From: Sphingomonadales bacterium UBA6157
Lineage (GTDB): Bacteria > Pseudomonadota > Alphaproteobacteria > Sphingomonadales > Sphingomonadaceae
Reading direction: 5' to 3'
Assembly: GCA_002423025.1 (NCBI GenBank)
Contig: DIUN01000015.1
Span: 62,001-126,000 of the forward strand
DNA: 64,000 bases
Part shown: one piece after another, positions 38,817-47,356 of the stretch
Layout of the letters: each line of letters begins with the position of its first letter
How positions within the stretch are numbered: the stretch's first letter is position 1
Translations under genes and position numbers: made by a program
Notes under the pieces: generated by a model
What the model saw: only the letters and a program-made list of their open reading frames with translations
Told to the model about the DNA's origin: nothing
The model's database searches: none

Positions 38817-39713
38817 ATGGCACGTATCGGCTTTATCGGGCTCGGCAACATGGGCGGCGGCATGGCCGCGAACCTCGTCAAGTCCGGGCACACCGTGCTG
38901 GCGTTCGACCTTTCCGCCGAGGCACTGGCCCGCGCTGCCGAGGCCGGCTGCACCCCTGCAGGCTCGGCTGGCGAGGCTGCCACCGGGGTTGATGCGGTGG
39001 TGACGATGCTGCCGGCCGGGCGGCATGTGAAGGGGGTTTATGCCGATGCCGTGTTCCCGGCGGCGGCGGCGGGGACGTTGTTTCTGGATTGCTCGACCAT
39101 CGATGTAGCGAGTGCCAAGGCGGTGGCGGAAGCGGCGGCGGCCAAGGGGTTTGCGCTGGTGGACGCTCCGGTTTCGGGCGGCATCGCGGCGGCCAATGGC
39201 GGCACGCTCACCTTCATGGTTGGTGGAACGGCCGAGGCTTTTGCCCGCGCCGAGCCGATTCTGGCGGCGATGGGCAAGGCGATCATCCATGCAGGCGATG
39301 CCGGTGCCGGCCAGGCGGCCAAGATCTGCAACAACATGCTGCTCGGCGCCTCGATGGTGGCGACGTCGGAAGCCTTTGTATTGGCTCAGAAACTCGGCCT
39401 CTCGGCGCAGACGTTCTTTGATATCAGCTCCAAGGCCAGCGGCCAGTGCTGGTCCATGACGAGCTATTGCCCGGTGCCTGGCCCGGTGCCAACGGCGCCC
39501 TCAAATCGGGACTATGCTGGGGGCTTTGCCGCGGCGCTGATGCTGAAGGATCTGAAGCTGGCTATGGAGGCCGCACAGTCCGTTGGCGCCTCGGTGCCGA
39601 TGGGGGCGCAGGCCGAAGCGCTGTACCAGATGTTCGCCGGGCTGGGCGGCGAGGCCAAGGATTTTTCCGCCGTCATCAAGCTGCTCGATGGCAGCTGGAA
39701 CCAGCCGGGCTGA
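38817..39713 (+). CDS. mmsB: 3-hydroxyisobutyrate dehydrogenase
   Basis: 298 residues of the beta-hydroxyacid dehydrogenase family. The NAD loop G-L-G-N-M-G at 7-12, the substrate motif D-A-P-V-S-G-G near 119 and the catalytic lysine in G-A-G-Q-A-A-K-I-C-N-N (about 171) are intact. It oxidises 3-hydroxyisobutyrate to methylmalonate semialdehyde, the substrate of MmsA. It is the last gene of the valine operon; a GC-rich hairpin lies 65 bp after the stop. Confidence 0.95.
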   Translation: MARIGFIGLGNMGGGMAANLVKSGHTVLAFDLSAEALARAAEAGCTPAGSAGEAATGVDAVVTMLPAGRHVKGVYADAVFPAAAAGTLFLDCSTIDVASAKAVAEAAAAKGFALVDAPVSGGIAAANGGTLTFMVGGTAEAFARAEPILAAMGKAIIHAGDAGAGQAAKICNNMLLGASMVATSEAFVLAQKLGLSAQTFFDISSKASGQCWSMTSYCPVPGPVPTAPSNRDYAGGFAAALMLKDLKLAMEAAQSVGASVPMGAQAEALYQMFAGLGGEAKDFSAVIKLLDGSWNQPG

Positions 39714-39778
39714 GGGGCATTCCCGGAGATTCCGGGGCCCGGACCGGAACCGATCCGGCACTGCCCCGGTGCGGCATG

Positions 39779-39808
39779 GGAGCCGGGCCGGCGCTGGCCC
39801 GGCGCTCC
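39779..39808. terminator. GC-rich hairpin between convergent mmsB and monooxygenase genes
   Basis: GGAGCCGGGCC at 39779-39789 pairs with GGCCCGG..CTCC at 39796-39808, with a two-base bulge and a six-base loop. No long T-run follows, so it may be a bidirectional, Rho-assisted terminator or a mobile-type palindrome. Confidence 0.35.
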
Positions 39809-39840
39809 ACAGGCGACCCCGGGCCAAAACCCGGAACCGC

Positions 39841-41055
39841 TCACATTTCAGCGGCAGCAAGCTCCCTGGCGGCTTCGGCGCGCACCGATGTGATCATCGC
39901 CTGGCGCAGCATATATTCGCGCCGGGCCTCGGGGTTCTCTATCAGCGCCGCCATCTTGGCGCGGCGCAGGCGATGCTCCTCGGCATTGCCTTCCTTAATG
40001 AACTCCATGTTGGCGATGGTCTGCGCCTGCACGAACTCCCGCGTCTGGCGGTGGCGCTGCTCGTTGAAGGCGGTGAGCAGGGGCTCGGCCTCGGCGCCAT
40101 CCTTGAGGATGGAGACGATCTTGGGGCAGAGGTTGAAGGCATCATGGATGCCGCTGTTCATGCCGAAGCCGCCGAGCGGGTTGTTGAGGTGCGCCGCATC
40201 GCCGATGATCATCACCCGGCCATCGCGGAAGTGGTGCGCCACGCGCTGGTGCACCCGGTAGATGGTGCGGTGCTGCGTCTCCACTTCGGGCTTGCCGAGC
40301 AGGCGGCCGAACACCTGCTCCTTCTTGGCGTCCGAGCGCAGGTAATCATCCTCGTCACCCTCGTTGGCCGGCACCAGCACGCGCCACAGCGAGGGCACGC
40401 GCAGCAGCACCAGCCACTCCTCCGGATCGGAGACATAGTTGACGGGAGCAAGGCCGGGGAGATGCTCCTCCAGCGGCTCGGTGGTGGTGAGGCAGAGGAA
40501 CTTCTCCGGGTAGGTGAAGCCCTCGAACTCGACCTTCATCAGCTTGCGCACGATGCTGTTGGCGCCATCGGCCCCGATGAGGAAATCCGCCTCGATCTCA
40601 AGGATATCAACCGGCGTCTCGATGGAGACGCGCACGCTGTCCGGCCCCTGCTGATAGCCGATCATGCGGTGGTTGAAGAGCACCTCGGCGTTCGGCGCGT
40701 CCTGCAGCTTGGCCGCGAGCATGCGGGCGAGGTGATATTGCTCGCACTGGATGCGATACGGAAAGCGCGTGCTGTCGGCAATTTCCGTGAGGTCGAAGGC
40801 GAAAAACTCGCCGGTCTTGCGCTCGCGCCAGTGATAGACAGGCGCCTTGAGGCCCATGTCGATGAGAGGCTGCGCCATGCCCAGCGTATCGAGCATCTCA
40901 AGCGTCGGCGGGTGGAAGGTGGAGGCGCGCAGGTCCTGCGCGCAATTCGGCCCGGCCTCGATCAGCACGACATCAAGGCCATGCTGCGCCAGGTAATAGG
41001 CCGCGATGCCGCCCACCGGGCCAGCGCCAACCACAACCACGTTCGTCCGCTTCAT
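39841..41055 (-). CDS. FAD-dependent monooxygenase, PheA/TfdB/MhpA group
   Basis: About 404 residues from the methionine preceded by GGAAG (ATG 41067 is the alternative, four codons longer). Group A flavoprotein motifs: dinucleotide fold G-A-G-P-V-G-G near the N-terminus, D-F-L-I-G-A-D-G-A-N-S in the middle, and G-D-A-A-H-L-N-N-P-L-G-G-F-G-M-N-S-G-I-H near 285. Such enzymes hydroxylate phenolic rings using NAD(P)H and O2. The substrate is not determined. The gene is divergent from the isocitrate-lyase-family gene with a 280-bp region between them in which I see no further gene. Confidence 0.85.
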   Translation of the reverse strand: MKRTNVVVVGAGPVGGIAAYYLAQHGLDVVLIEAGPNCAQDLRASTFHPPTLEMLDTLGMAQPLIDMGLKAPVYHWRERKTGEFFAFDLTEIADSTRFPYRIQCEQYHLARMLAAKLQDAPNAEVLFNHRMIGYQQGPDSVRVSIETPVDILEIEADFLIGADGANSIVRKLMKVEFEGFTYPEKFLCLTTTEPLEEHLPGLAPVNYVSDPEEWLVLLRVPSLWRVLVPANEGDEDDYLRSDAKKEQVFGRLLGKPEVETQHRTIYRVHQRVAHHFRDGRVMIIGDAAHLNNPLGGFGMNSGIHDAFNLCPKIVSILKDGAEAEPLLTAFNEQRHRQTREFVQAQTIANMEFIKEGNAEEHRLRRAKMAALIENPEARREYMLRQAMITSVRAEAARELAAAEM

Positions 41056-41336
41056 GTTTGCTTCCATCTGGATGACTTGCGTTCAGGGCTAGGTGGTGAA
41101 GGCGAATGGCAGGAACATTGCTCAAGAACATTGCACAGGACCGAGCCCGAACATGGCTCTTGCACACTGCGTGCACCGCGCCGCGAAGCGCCGAACCTGC
41201 CTAGCGCGATCTGGCCGCAAGGCGGATAGAAAACGCGGGCGGCTGAGCGTCGCAGCGCACGGCTTGCATGGAGACAAAAGGGCGGCAAAATGCGCGGCGA
41301 CACGCTGCGACACGAGCCCGCAGCCGGAGAGACTCA

Positions 41337-42263
41337 ATGGCAGGCGCAACCGACGCAATTGGCAGTGATTCCAGCAACGATTCTGGCACGATTCGTCCCC
41401 TGCCCCTGCGATTGATGGACCATCTCGCGGCCCGGCCACCGGGCCATGCGCTGCCGGTGCCGGGCTGCTGGGACGGGCTGACGGCGCTGCTCATCGAACA
41501 GGCCGGCTTTCCCGCCGCCTTCCTCACCGGCGGCGGCCTTTCCATGGCGCGGCTCGGCCGTCCGGACATGGGGCTGGTGACCGCCAGCGAGCTGATCGAC
41601 ACGGTCTCGCAGATCACCGACCGGATCAGCATTCCGCTGATCGTGGATGGCGACACCGGCTTCGGCAACGCGCTCACCCTCGCCCGCACGCTGCGGCACC
41701 TGGAGCGCGCCGGCGCTGCCGCCGTGCAGATCGAGGACCAGGGATTCCCCAAGCGCTGCGGGCACATGGCGGGCAAGACTGTGGTGCCGCTGGCCGAGGC
41801 GCTCGGCCGGATCAAGGCGGCGGCGGATACGCGCCACGCCATGCGCATCATCGGCCGCACCGATGCGCTGGCGCTGGAAGGGCTGGAAGCGGCGATGGAC
41901 CGTGCCGAGGCCTATCTGGAGGCCGGAGCCGACATCATCTTCATCGAGGGCCCGCGCACCATGGCGGAGGCCGAGGCGATTGCGGCGCGCTTTGCCGACC
42001 GCGTGCCACTGGTGCACAACCTGGTGGAAGGCGGCGTGACGCCAAGCACCAGCGGCGCAGCGTTCGGCGCGCTGGGCTATGCCGTGACGCTGCACCCGCT
42101 GCTGCTGATGCACGGGCTGGTGGCGATGGCGCCGCGCTGGCTGGAGGCGTTGCAGCGCAGCGGCTCGACGGCTGACATTGCCGGGGAATTGGCCGATCTC
42201 GGGGTGATGAACCGGCTGACCGGGGCCGCGGCGTTGCTGGCCGAGGGCGAGCGCTACGGCTGA
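41337..42263 (+). CDS. Isocitrate lyase/PEP mutase superfamily enzyme
   Basis: 308 residues from the ATG preceded by GGAGAG; an in-frame ATG at 41268 gives a basic leader with no family similarity. The Mg-site V-D-G-D-T-G-F-G at 103-110 and the catalytic loop K139-R-C-G-H143 are present, matching the K-K/R-C-G-H signature of C-C lyases in this family. Oxaloacetate decarboxylase, dimethylmalate lyase or methylisocitrate lyase-like activity are all possible. It is not the long glyoxylate-cycle isocitrate lyase. It lies next to a ring hydroxylase, so it may cleave a downstream hydroxy acid. Confidence 0.82.
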   Translation: MAGATDAIGSDSSNDSGTIRPLPLRLMDHLAARPPGHALPVPGCWDGLTALLIEQAGFPAAFLTGGGLSMARLGRPDMGLVTASELIDTVSQITDRISIPLIVDGDTGFGNALTLARTLRHLERAGAAAVQIEDQGFPKRCGHMAGKTVVPLAEALGRIKAAADTRHAMRIIGRTDALALEGLEAAMDRAEAYLEAGADIIFIEGPRTMAEAEAIAARFADRVPLVHNLVEGGVTPSTSGAAFGALGYAVTLHPLLLMHGLVAMAPRWLEALQRSGSTADIAGELADLGVMNRLTGAAALLAEGERYG

Positions 42264-42340
42264 GCTGGCGGGTCGTCGGCTTGGCTGGAGGGCGCTACGG
42301 CTTGGCTGGCGCCCGTCGGCACCTCACCGAAAATCATTCG

Positions 42341-42409
42341 TCACCCCGCGAAGGCGGGGGCCCATCTCCTGCTCATGGAGGAGATGGGCCCCCGCCTTCG
42401 CGGGGGTGA
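42341..42409. repeat. REP-like long palindrome
   Basis: TCACCCCGCGAAGGCGGGGG followed by CCCATCTCCT (42341-42370) is the reverse complement of 42380-42409 apart from one extra C in the right arm, around a short GCTCATGG-type loop. The near-perfect 30-bp hairpin lies between convergent genes and is followed by GTGCTTTTT, so it could serve as a terminator. I recall related CCCCGCGAAGGCGGGGG palindromes as dispersed repeats in sphingomonad genomes. There is no transposase next to it. Confidence 0.75.
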
Positions 42410-42471
42410 CGGTGCTTTTTGGACGCAGGAGGCCTGCGCTTTCCGCGTGAGGCACCCCTACACCGAAGCAA

Positions 42472-43413
42472 TCACACCGCGTTGGCGCTATTGCCATCCT
42501 GCTCCGCACACAAGCGCCGCAGCACTTCGGCGAGGTGGCGCACCACCGGCTGGTTGTTCGCCGGTTTGCGGGTGAACAGCCCAACATCATGCTCCATCGC
42601 CAGTTCCGGCACATCGATCGGCAGCATCGCGCCGGCGGCAACATCCTCGGCCATCAGGTGCTCGGGCATCAGCATCAGCAGCCCAAGGGCGCGCGCGCTG
42701 GATTTGCAGAAGGAAATCGAGGCGCTGTTGATGGTCTGCACCGGCACGGGGATGTTGGCGCGCAAGAATGCCTGCTCGAAGCGGTAGTTGATGGTGAGCT
42801 TGAACGGCACCACCCAGGCATGGGCTGCGGCCTCGGCAAGACTGATGGCGCCGCGACCGGCGAGCGGATGGCCGGCCGGCGCAAAGGCGCGCGCGCGCGC
42901 CGTCATCAGCTTTTCAAAGTTCAGCTCGGGGTCCCGCCCGCCGCGCTTGGCCTGTGGGTTGAAGAAGGTCTGGCAGAAGGCGAGATCGATATCGCAGCGC
43001 TTGACCTGGGCGGCCAGATCCTCGGCCGTGGCGGTGGAGATGCGGAAGTTGATGCCCGGATAGCGCGCCACGATCGCGGCGATGGCTTCCGGCAGGATCC
43101 AGGTGAGAAAATTGGGGGAAACGCCGATCTTGACCTGCGCTTCCGAAAGCCCCTGGATGGCCTTGAGGCTCTCGCCGGCCCGGTCCAGCTCGAAGATCAC
43201 GGCGCGGGCATGATCGAGAAAGCTCTCGCCATAGGCCGTGAGGCGGGCGCCGCGCCGGTCTCGCTCCAGCAGTTCGCAGCCCAGCGATTCTTCCAGCTTC
43301 TGCAGGCTGCGGGTGAGCGCTGATTGGGTGATGCCAAGCGGGCCGGTGGCGGCGGCAAGGCTGCCGCGCTCGACCACTTCGATGAAGTGCCGCAACTGGT
43401 TGGTGTTCACCAT
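42472..43413 (-). CDS. LysR-family transcriptional regulator
   Basis: 313 residues from M-V-N-T-N-Q-L-R-H-F with GGGAG upstream; an in-frame ATG at 43488 precedes it. Winged helix at about 1-62 (G-I-T-Q-S-A-L-T-R-S recognition helix) and an effector-binding domain. Its target is unclear: it faces the isocitrate-lyase-family gene tail to tail and a cytochrome gene lies upstream. A perfect 11-bp inverted repeat 55 bp before its start is a candidate autoregulatory site. Confidence 0.88.
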   Translation of the reverse strand: MVNTNQLRHFIEVVERGSLAAATGPLGITQSALTRSLQKLEESLGCELLERDRRGARLTAYGESFLDHARAVIFELDRAGESLKAIQGLSEAQVKIGVSPNFLTWILPEAIAAIVARYPGINFRISTATAEDLAAQVKRCDIDLAFCQTFFNPQAKRGGRDPELNFEKLMTARARAFAPAGHPLAGRGAISLAEAAAHAWVVPFKLTINYRFEQAFLRANIPVPVQTINSASISFCKSSARALGLLMLMPEHLMAEDVAAGAMLPIDVPELAMEHDVGLFTRKPANNQPVVRHLAEVLRRLCAEQDGNSANAV

Positions 43414-43467
43414 GGCTCCCTGCTCCCGAGGCTCGGGAATGCATGAGCATAATGCCAATGGAGCGGA

Positions 43468-43494
43468 TTTTCCATGCATGACCTGCATGGAAAA
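43468..43494. promoter_or_regulatory. Perfect inverted repeat TTTTCCATGCA-N5-TGCATGGAAAA
   Basis: An 11-bp perfect inverted repeat with a five-base spacer lies between the cytochrome c stop and the LysR start. It contains ATGCA-N5-TGCAT, a T-N11-A LysR box. On the cytochrome strand it could also fold as an intergenic hairpin, but there is no T-run in the right place, so an operator is preferred. Confidence 0.5.
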
Positions 43495-43505
43495 GCCGGA
43501 AGCCG

Positions 43506-43892
43506 CTATTTGAGGGTCTTGCAGCCGGTCGCTTCGGTGAGCGCGGCGATGGTGGCGGTGCGCTTGGCCGGATCACCGATGGGCGCGGCCGCCATGCGTG
43601 TGCCGGGCATCGCCTTGCGCGGGTTCTCGAGGAAGCTGTCGAGGCTCGCGGCGTTCCACTTCACGGTGCTCGCCTTGAAGCCGGAAGAATAGGCAAAGCC
43701 CTCCGCCTTGCCGACGGGGCGGGCGCAAAAGCCGTTGAGGTTCGGCCCGAGGCGGTTCGGCTCACCAGCGCCGAAGCTGTGGCAGGCCGCGCAGACGCGA
43801 AGCTCGGCAGCCACGGGCGCGGCGCTGGCCGGAGCGGCGAACGAGGCCGCAACAAAAAGCCCGGAAACTGCGAAAAACCCGGCAATCCGCAT
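43506..43892 (-). CDS. Class I cytochrome c, periplasmic
   Basis: 128 residues with a signal peptide ending A-S-A near residue 24. One haem site C-A-A-C-H at about 34-38 and an axial methionine in P-G-T-R-M. The segment R-L-G-P-N-L-N-G matches small soluble cytochromes c of the c2/c-552 kind that shuttle electrons from dehydrogenases or the bc1 complex to oxidases. There is no dehydrogenase partner next to it. It stands alone ahead of the LysR gene. Confidence 0.88.
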   Translation of the reverse strand: MRIAGFFAVSGLFVAASFAAPASAAPVAAELRVCAACHSFGAGEPNRLGPNLNGFCARPVGKAEGFAYSSGFKASTVKWNAASLDSFLENPRKAMPGTRMAAAPIGDPAKRTATIAALTEATGCKTLK

Positions 43893-44000
43893 GGTCTGGT
43901 CACTCCATCAAGGCCCGATGCCCATGTGCCGTTTAGCCGCGGAAAGGTGAATGGAAAGTGACCGCGATGGCCGTGCAAAGGCGCTTGCTGGCCGCATATT

Positions 44001-44022
44001 CTTCAAGTATAAAATATTGAAG
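44001..44022. promoter_or_regulatory. Probable MarR operator before the aminobenzoyl-CoA-type operon
   Basis: CTTCAA-N10-TTGAAG with an AT-rich centre lies 36 bp upstream of the first gene of the operon that encodes a MarR protein as its second gene. Size and symmetry are typical of MarR sites controlling CoA-thioester catabolic operons, where the acyl-CoA is usually the inducer. Confidence 0.5.
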
Positions 44023-44057
44023 TCTAGAACATTCGATCAAAGGCTGGCGCCCCACCG

Positions 44058-44843
44058 ATGAGCGACACTCCCACCCCCGAAACGCCGGCTCCACGCCTTC
44101 ATGCGCTGGTGACCGGCGGCGGCACCGGCATCGGCGCCGCCATCGCGCGGCGGCTGGCGGCGGATGGCGCCGCGATCACGCTGATGGGCCGGCGCGCCGA
44201 GCCGCTGGCGGCTGTGGCGCGCGGCATCCCCGGCGCCTTCACCATCAGCGGCGATGTGACGGACAGGGCCAGCGTGGATGCGGCGTTTGCCGCAGCGCGC
44301 GCCGTGCATGGCCCGATCGCCATTCTGGTGTGCAACGCCGGCGCAGCGGAAAGCGGCCGCTTCGAAAAGCAGGGCTTTGATGTTTGGCGCCGGCTGATGG
44401 CGGTGAACCTCGATGCGCTGCACCATTGCGCCCAGGCGGCGCTGCCGGACCTGAAGGCCGCAGCCGCCGGCCGGCTGGTGGTGGTGGCGAGCACGGCGGG
44501 GCTGAAGGGCTATGGCTATTCTGTCGCCTATAGCGCGGCCAAGCATGGCGCCATCGGCCTGGTGCGGGCGCTGGCGCTGGAGCTGGCGGCAACGCCCGTC
44601 ACGGTGAACGCCGTGTGCCCCGGCTTTACCGATACCGAGATTGTTGCGGATGCCGTGGCGCTGGTGGTGGCGAAAACCGGGCGCAGCGCCGCCGAGGCGC
44701 GCGCCGAGCTGGCGAAGTTCAACCCGCAGGGCCGGCTGATCGAGCCCGGGGAAGTGGCCGATGCTGTTGCCTGGCTGTGCGCGCCGGGCAGCAAATCCAT
44801 GACCGGCCAGGCGATTGCCGTGGCCGGGGGAGAAGTGATGTGA
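44058..44843 (+). CDS. SDR-family dehydrogenase, probable 3-hydroxyacyl-CoA dehydrogenase
   Basis: 261 residues with the short-chain dehydrogenase motifs T-G-G-G-T-G-I-G at 20-27, N-A-G near 95, a catalytic S in V-V-A-S-T-A and Y-S-A-A-K near 158-162. It is the first gene of six with overlapping ends (its TGA overlaps the MarR GTG). With the enoyl-CoA hydratase and acyl-CoA dehydrogenase of the same operon it would complete a beta-oxidation-like sequence on the ring-reduced CoA thioester. Substrate assignment is from context. Confidence 0.87.
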   Translation: MSDTPTPETPAPRLHALVTGGGTGIGAAIARRLAADGAAITLMGRRAEPLAAVARGIPGAFTISGDVTDRASVDAAFAAARAVHGPIAILVCNAGAAESGRFEKQGFDVWRRLMAVNLDALHHCAQAALPDLKAAAAGRLVVVASTAGLKGYGYSVAYSAAKHGAIGLVRALALELAATPVTVNAVCPGFTDTEIVADAVALVVAKTGRSAAEARAELAKFNPQGRLIEPGEVADAVAWLCAPGSKSMTGQAIAVAGGEVM

Positions 44844-45367
44844 GCGAAAATACCGTGGCACTGCTGCGCGAGAAGCATGATGGCGTGCTGGGTGACCATA
44901 GCGCCGACCCGAGCGAGCGCGAGGCCGTGCGGCTGTGGCTGCGCATGCTCTCCTGCACCATGGTCATCGAGAAGCGCATCAAGCGCGGGCTGGCCGAGCA
45001 GTTTGGCACCACCCTCCCCCGCTTCGACATCCTGGCCGCGCTCGACCGGGCCGAGGCCGGGCTGAACATGGGTGCGCTGGGCCGGGCGCTGCTCGTTTCC
45101 AACGGCAACATCACCGGGCTGGTGCAGACGCTGGTGCGGGATGGCGATGTGACGATGGCCGCCGCCCCCGGCGACCGGCGCACCGCGATCGTGACGATAA
45201 CGCCCGAGGGCCGCGCCCGCTTCCTCGCCATGGCGGCAGCGCACCATGGCTGGATAGACGATGTGTTTGCCGGACTCTCGGCCGCCGAACGCACGGCGCT
45301 GATGGGCCTGCTGAACCGGCTGAAAGGCGCGATTGCCGCTGCCCCTGGAATGGAGAACGACCTGTGA
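44840..45367 (+). CDS. MarR-family regulator, GTG start
   Basis: 175 residues from a GTG overlapping the SDR stop. A winged helix-turn-helix at about 55-130 with L-G-R-A-L-L-V-S-N-G-N-I-T-G-L-V and the wing A-P-G-D-R-R-T-A-I-V, flanked by dimerisation helices. It is embedded in the operon it probably controls, with a palindrome 36 bp before the first gene. It is likely a repressor released by an aromatic acyl-CoA. Confidence 0.88.
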   Translation: MSENTVALLREKHDGVLGDHSADPSEREAVRLWLRMLSCTMVIEKRIKRGLAEQFGTTLPRFDILAALDRAEAGLNMGALGRALLVSNGNITGLVQTLVRDGDVTMAAAPGDRRTAIVTITPEGRARFLAMAAAHHGWIDDVFAGLSAAERTALMGLLNRLKGAIAAAPGMENDL

Positions 45368-46173
45368 AAGCCGCTGACTACACCGCCCTGCACTTTGGCT
45401 GGGCCCTTGACGAAGGGGTGGCGACGATCACCCTCAACCGCCCCGAGCGCAAGAACCCGCTGACCTTTGAAAGCTATGCCGAGCTGCGTGACCTGTTCCG
45501 CAGCCTTGTCTACTGGCCCGAGGTAAAGGCCGTGGTGGTGACCGGCGCCGGCGGCAACTTCTCGAGCGGCGGCGATGTGTTCGAGATCATCGGGCCGTTG
45601 ACCAAGATGAGCATGCCGCAGCTGCTCGATTTCACCCGCATGACCGGGGACCTTGTGAAGGCCATGCGCGCCTGCCCGCAGCCGGTGATTGCGGCGCTGG
45701 ACGGCGTGTGCGTGGGCGCCGGCGCCATCATGGCGATGTCTGCCGACCTGCGGGTTGCGACGCCGCGCACCAAGACGGCCTTCCTGTTCACAAAAGTGGG
45801 CCTTGCCGGCTGCGACATGGGAGCCTGCGCTATCCTGCCCCGCATCATTGGCCAGGGCCGGGCCAGCGACCTGCTGTTCAGCGGCCGCGTGATGACCGCC
45901 GAGGAGGGCGAGCGCTGGGGCTTCCACAACCGGCTGGTCGCCCCCGAAGCCCTGGCGGAGGAAGCACAGGCGCTGGCACGCAGCCTCGCGCAAGGGCCGA
46001 ACTTTGCCCATGGCATCACCAAGACACAGCTCAATATCGAATGGGCCGTAAGCCTGGACGTGGCGATCGAGATGGAAGCGCAGGCGCAGGCGATCTGCAT
46101 GCAGACGCAGGATTTCGTGCGCGCCTTCGAGGCCTTTGCCGCCAAGCAGACCCCGGTTTTTGAAGGCAACTGA
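45364..46173 (+). CDS. Enoyl-CoA hydratase/isomerase family protein, GTG start
   Basis: 269 residues of the crotonase fold beginning at a GTG that overlaps the MarR stop. The oxyanion segments G-G-N-F-S-S-G-G-D and C-V-G-A-G-A-I-M-A-M-S-A-D are clear. The position of the usual second glutamate holds D-M-G-A, so the exact reaction (hydration, ring hydrolysis or isomerisation) is open. Operon context suggests action on a cyclic enoyl-CoA intermediate. Confidence 0.87.
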   Translation: MKAADYTALHFGWALDEGVATITLNRPERKNPLTFESYAELRDLFRSLVYWPEVKAVVVTGAGGNFSSGGDVFEIIGPLTKMSMPQLLDFTRMTGDLVKAMRACPQPVIAALDGVCVGAGAIMAMSADLRVATPRTKTAFLFTKVGLAGCDMGACAILPRIIGQGRASDLLFSGRVMTAEEGERWGFHNRLVAPEALAEEAQALARSLAQGPNFAHGITKTQLNIEWAVSLDVAIEMEAQAQAICMQTQDFVRAFEAFAAKQTPVFEGN

Positions 46174-46174
46174 C

Positions 46175-47356
46175 ATGGCCGACCGCAGCTTCCTCGAATG
46201 GCCGTTCCTTGAGGACAGCCACCGCGACCTGGCCGAGCGGCTGGATGACTGGTGCGCCCGGGTGCTCGGGCCGCTGCCGCATTCCGAGGCCGATATCGAC
46301 GGCCAGTGCAAGCAGCTGCTGCGGCTGATGGGCGAAGGCGGCTGGCTGCGCTACGCCGTGCCGGCGGCGCAGGGCGGCATGTTCGAGAGCCTCGATGTTC
46401 GCTCGCTCTGCCTCATCCGCGAGACGCTGGCGCGTTGGTCCGGCCTCGCAGACTTCGTCTTTGCCATGCAGGGGCTGGGCTCGGGGACCATCTCGCTGTT
46501 CGGCACCGAGGCGCAAAAGGCCATGGTTCTGCCCGGCATCGCTGACGGCACGCGCATGGGGGCCTTTGCGCTCACCGAGCTGGACTCCGGCTCGGACGTG
46601 GCGGCGATGGCGACAACGGCGGTGCGCGATGCCGATGGCTGGGTGATCGACGGCGCCAAGACCTATATTTCCAACGGCGGCATCGCCACACAATACGTGC
46701 TCTTCGCCCGCACCGGCGAAGCGCCCGGCGCCAAGGGCATCTCGGCGTTCCTGGTGCCGGCCGAGACGCCGGGGCTGGAGATTGCCGAGCGGATCCATGT
46801 GATGGCGCCGCACCCGCTGGCGACGCTGCGCTTCAATGGCATGCGGCTGCCCGCCGATGCGCTGATCGGCGAGGCCGGGCGTGGCTTTGTACAGGCGATG
46901 GCGACGCTCGACATCTTCCGCACCACCGTCGGCGCCGCGGCGCTGGGCTTTGCCCGCCGGGCGCTCGATGAAGCCACGTCGCGCACGCTCTCCCGCACCC
47001 TGCAGGGCAAGCCGCTGGCCGAGAATGCCGTGGTGCAGGCGCAGCTGGCGGACATGGCGCTCGATGTCGATACGGCGGCGCTGCTCATCTACCGCGCCGC
47101 CTGGACGCGCGACGTGGCGGGCCGGCGCAACACCCGCGAGGCGGCGATGGCCAAGCTGCACGCCACAGACAGTGCCCAGAGCGTGATCGACAAGGCCGTG
47201 CAGATGCATGGCGGGCTGGGCGTGGTGCACGGCTTCATCACCGAGAGCCTGATGCGCGAAGTGCGGGCGCTGCGGATTTATGAAGGCGCCTCCGAGGTGC
47301 AGCGCGTGGTGATCGCGCGTGAGCACCTGGCCATGGCGAAGGGATCGAACCGGTGA
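46175..47356 (+). CDS. Acyl-CoA dehydrogenase family protein
   Basis: 393 residues from ATG 46175, two bases after the hydratase stop. Motifs F-A-L-T-E-L-D-S-G-S-D and, near the end, Q-M-H-G-G-L-G-V followed by Y-E-G-A-S-E-V-Q-R. The usual G-T-N-E is G-A-S-E, with the glutamate kept. It would desaturate a ring-derived acyl-CoA in the same pathway. Its TGA overlaps the GTG of the next gene. Confidence 0.9.
   Translation: MADRSFLEWPFLEDSHRDLAERLDDWCARVLGPLPHSEADIDGQCKQLLRLMGEGGWLRYAVPAAQGGMFESLDVRSLCLIRETLARWSGLADFVFAMQGLGSGTISLFGTEAQKAMVLPGIADGTRMGAFALTELDSGSDVAAMATTAVRDADGWVIDGAKTYISNGGIATQYVLFARTGEAPGAKGISAFLVPAETPGLEIAERIHVMAPHPLATLRFNGMRLPADALIGEAGRGFVQAMATLDIFRTTVGAAALGFARRALDEATSRTLSRTLQGKPLAENAVVQAQLADMALDVDTAALLIYRAAWTRDVAGRRNTREAAMAKLHATDSAQSVIDKAVQMHGGLGVVHGFITESLMREVRALRIYEGASEVQRVVIAREHLAMAKGSNR

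Noticed and set aside
39583..41229. A plus-strand protein opposite the flavin monooxygenase
   Set aside because: The minus strand encodes an intact FAD monooxygenase with three family motifs.
42341..42409. Insertion-sequence ends or a CRISPR unit
   Set aside because: There is one palindrome only, no repeat-spacer series, no transposase and no target duplication visible.
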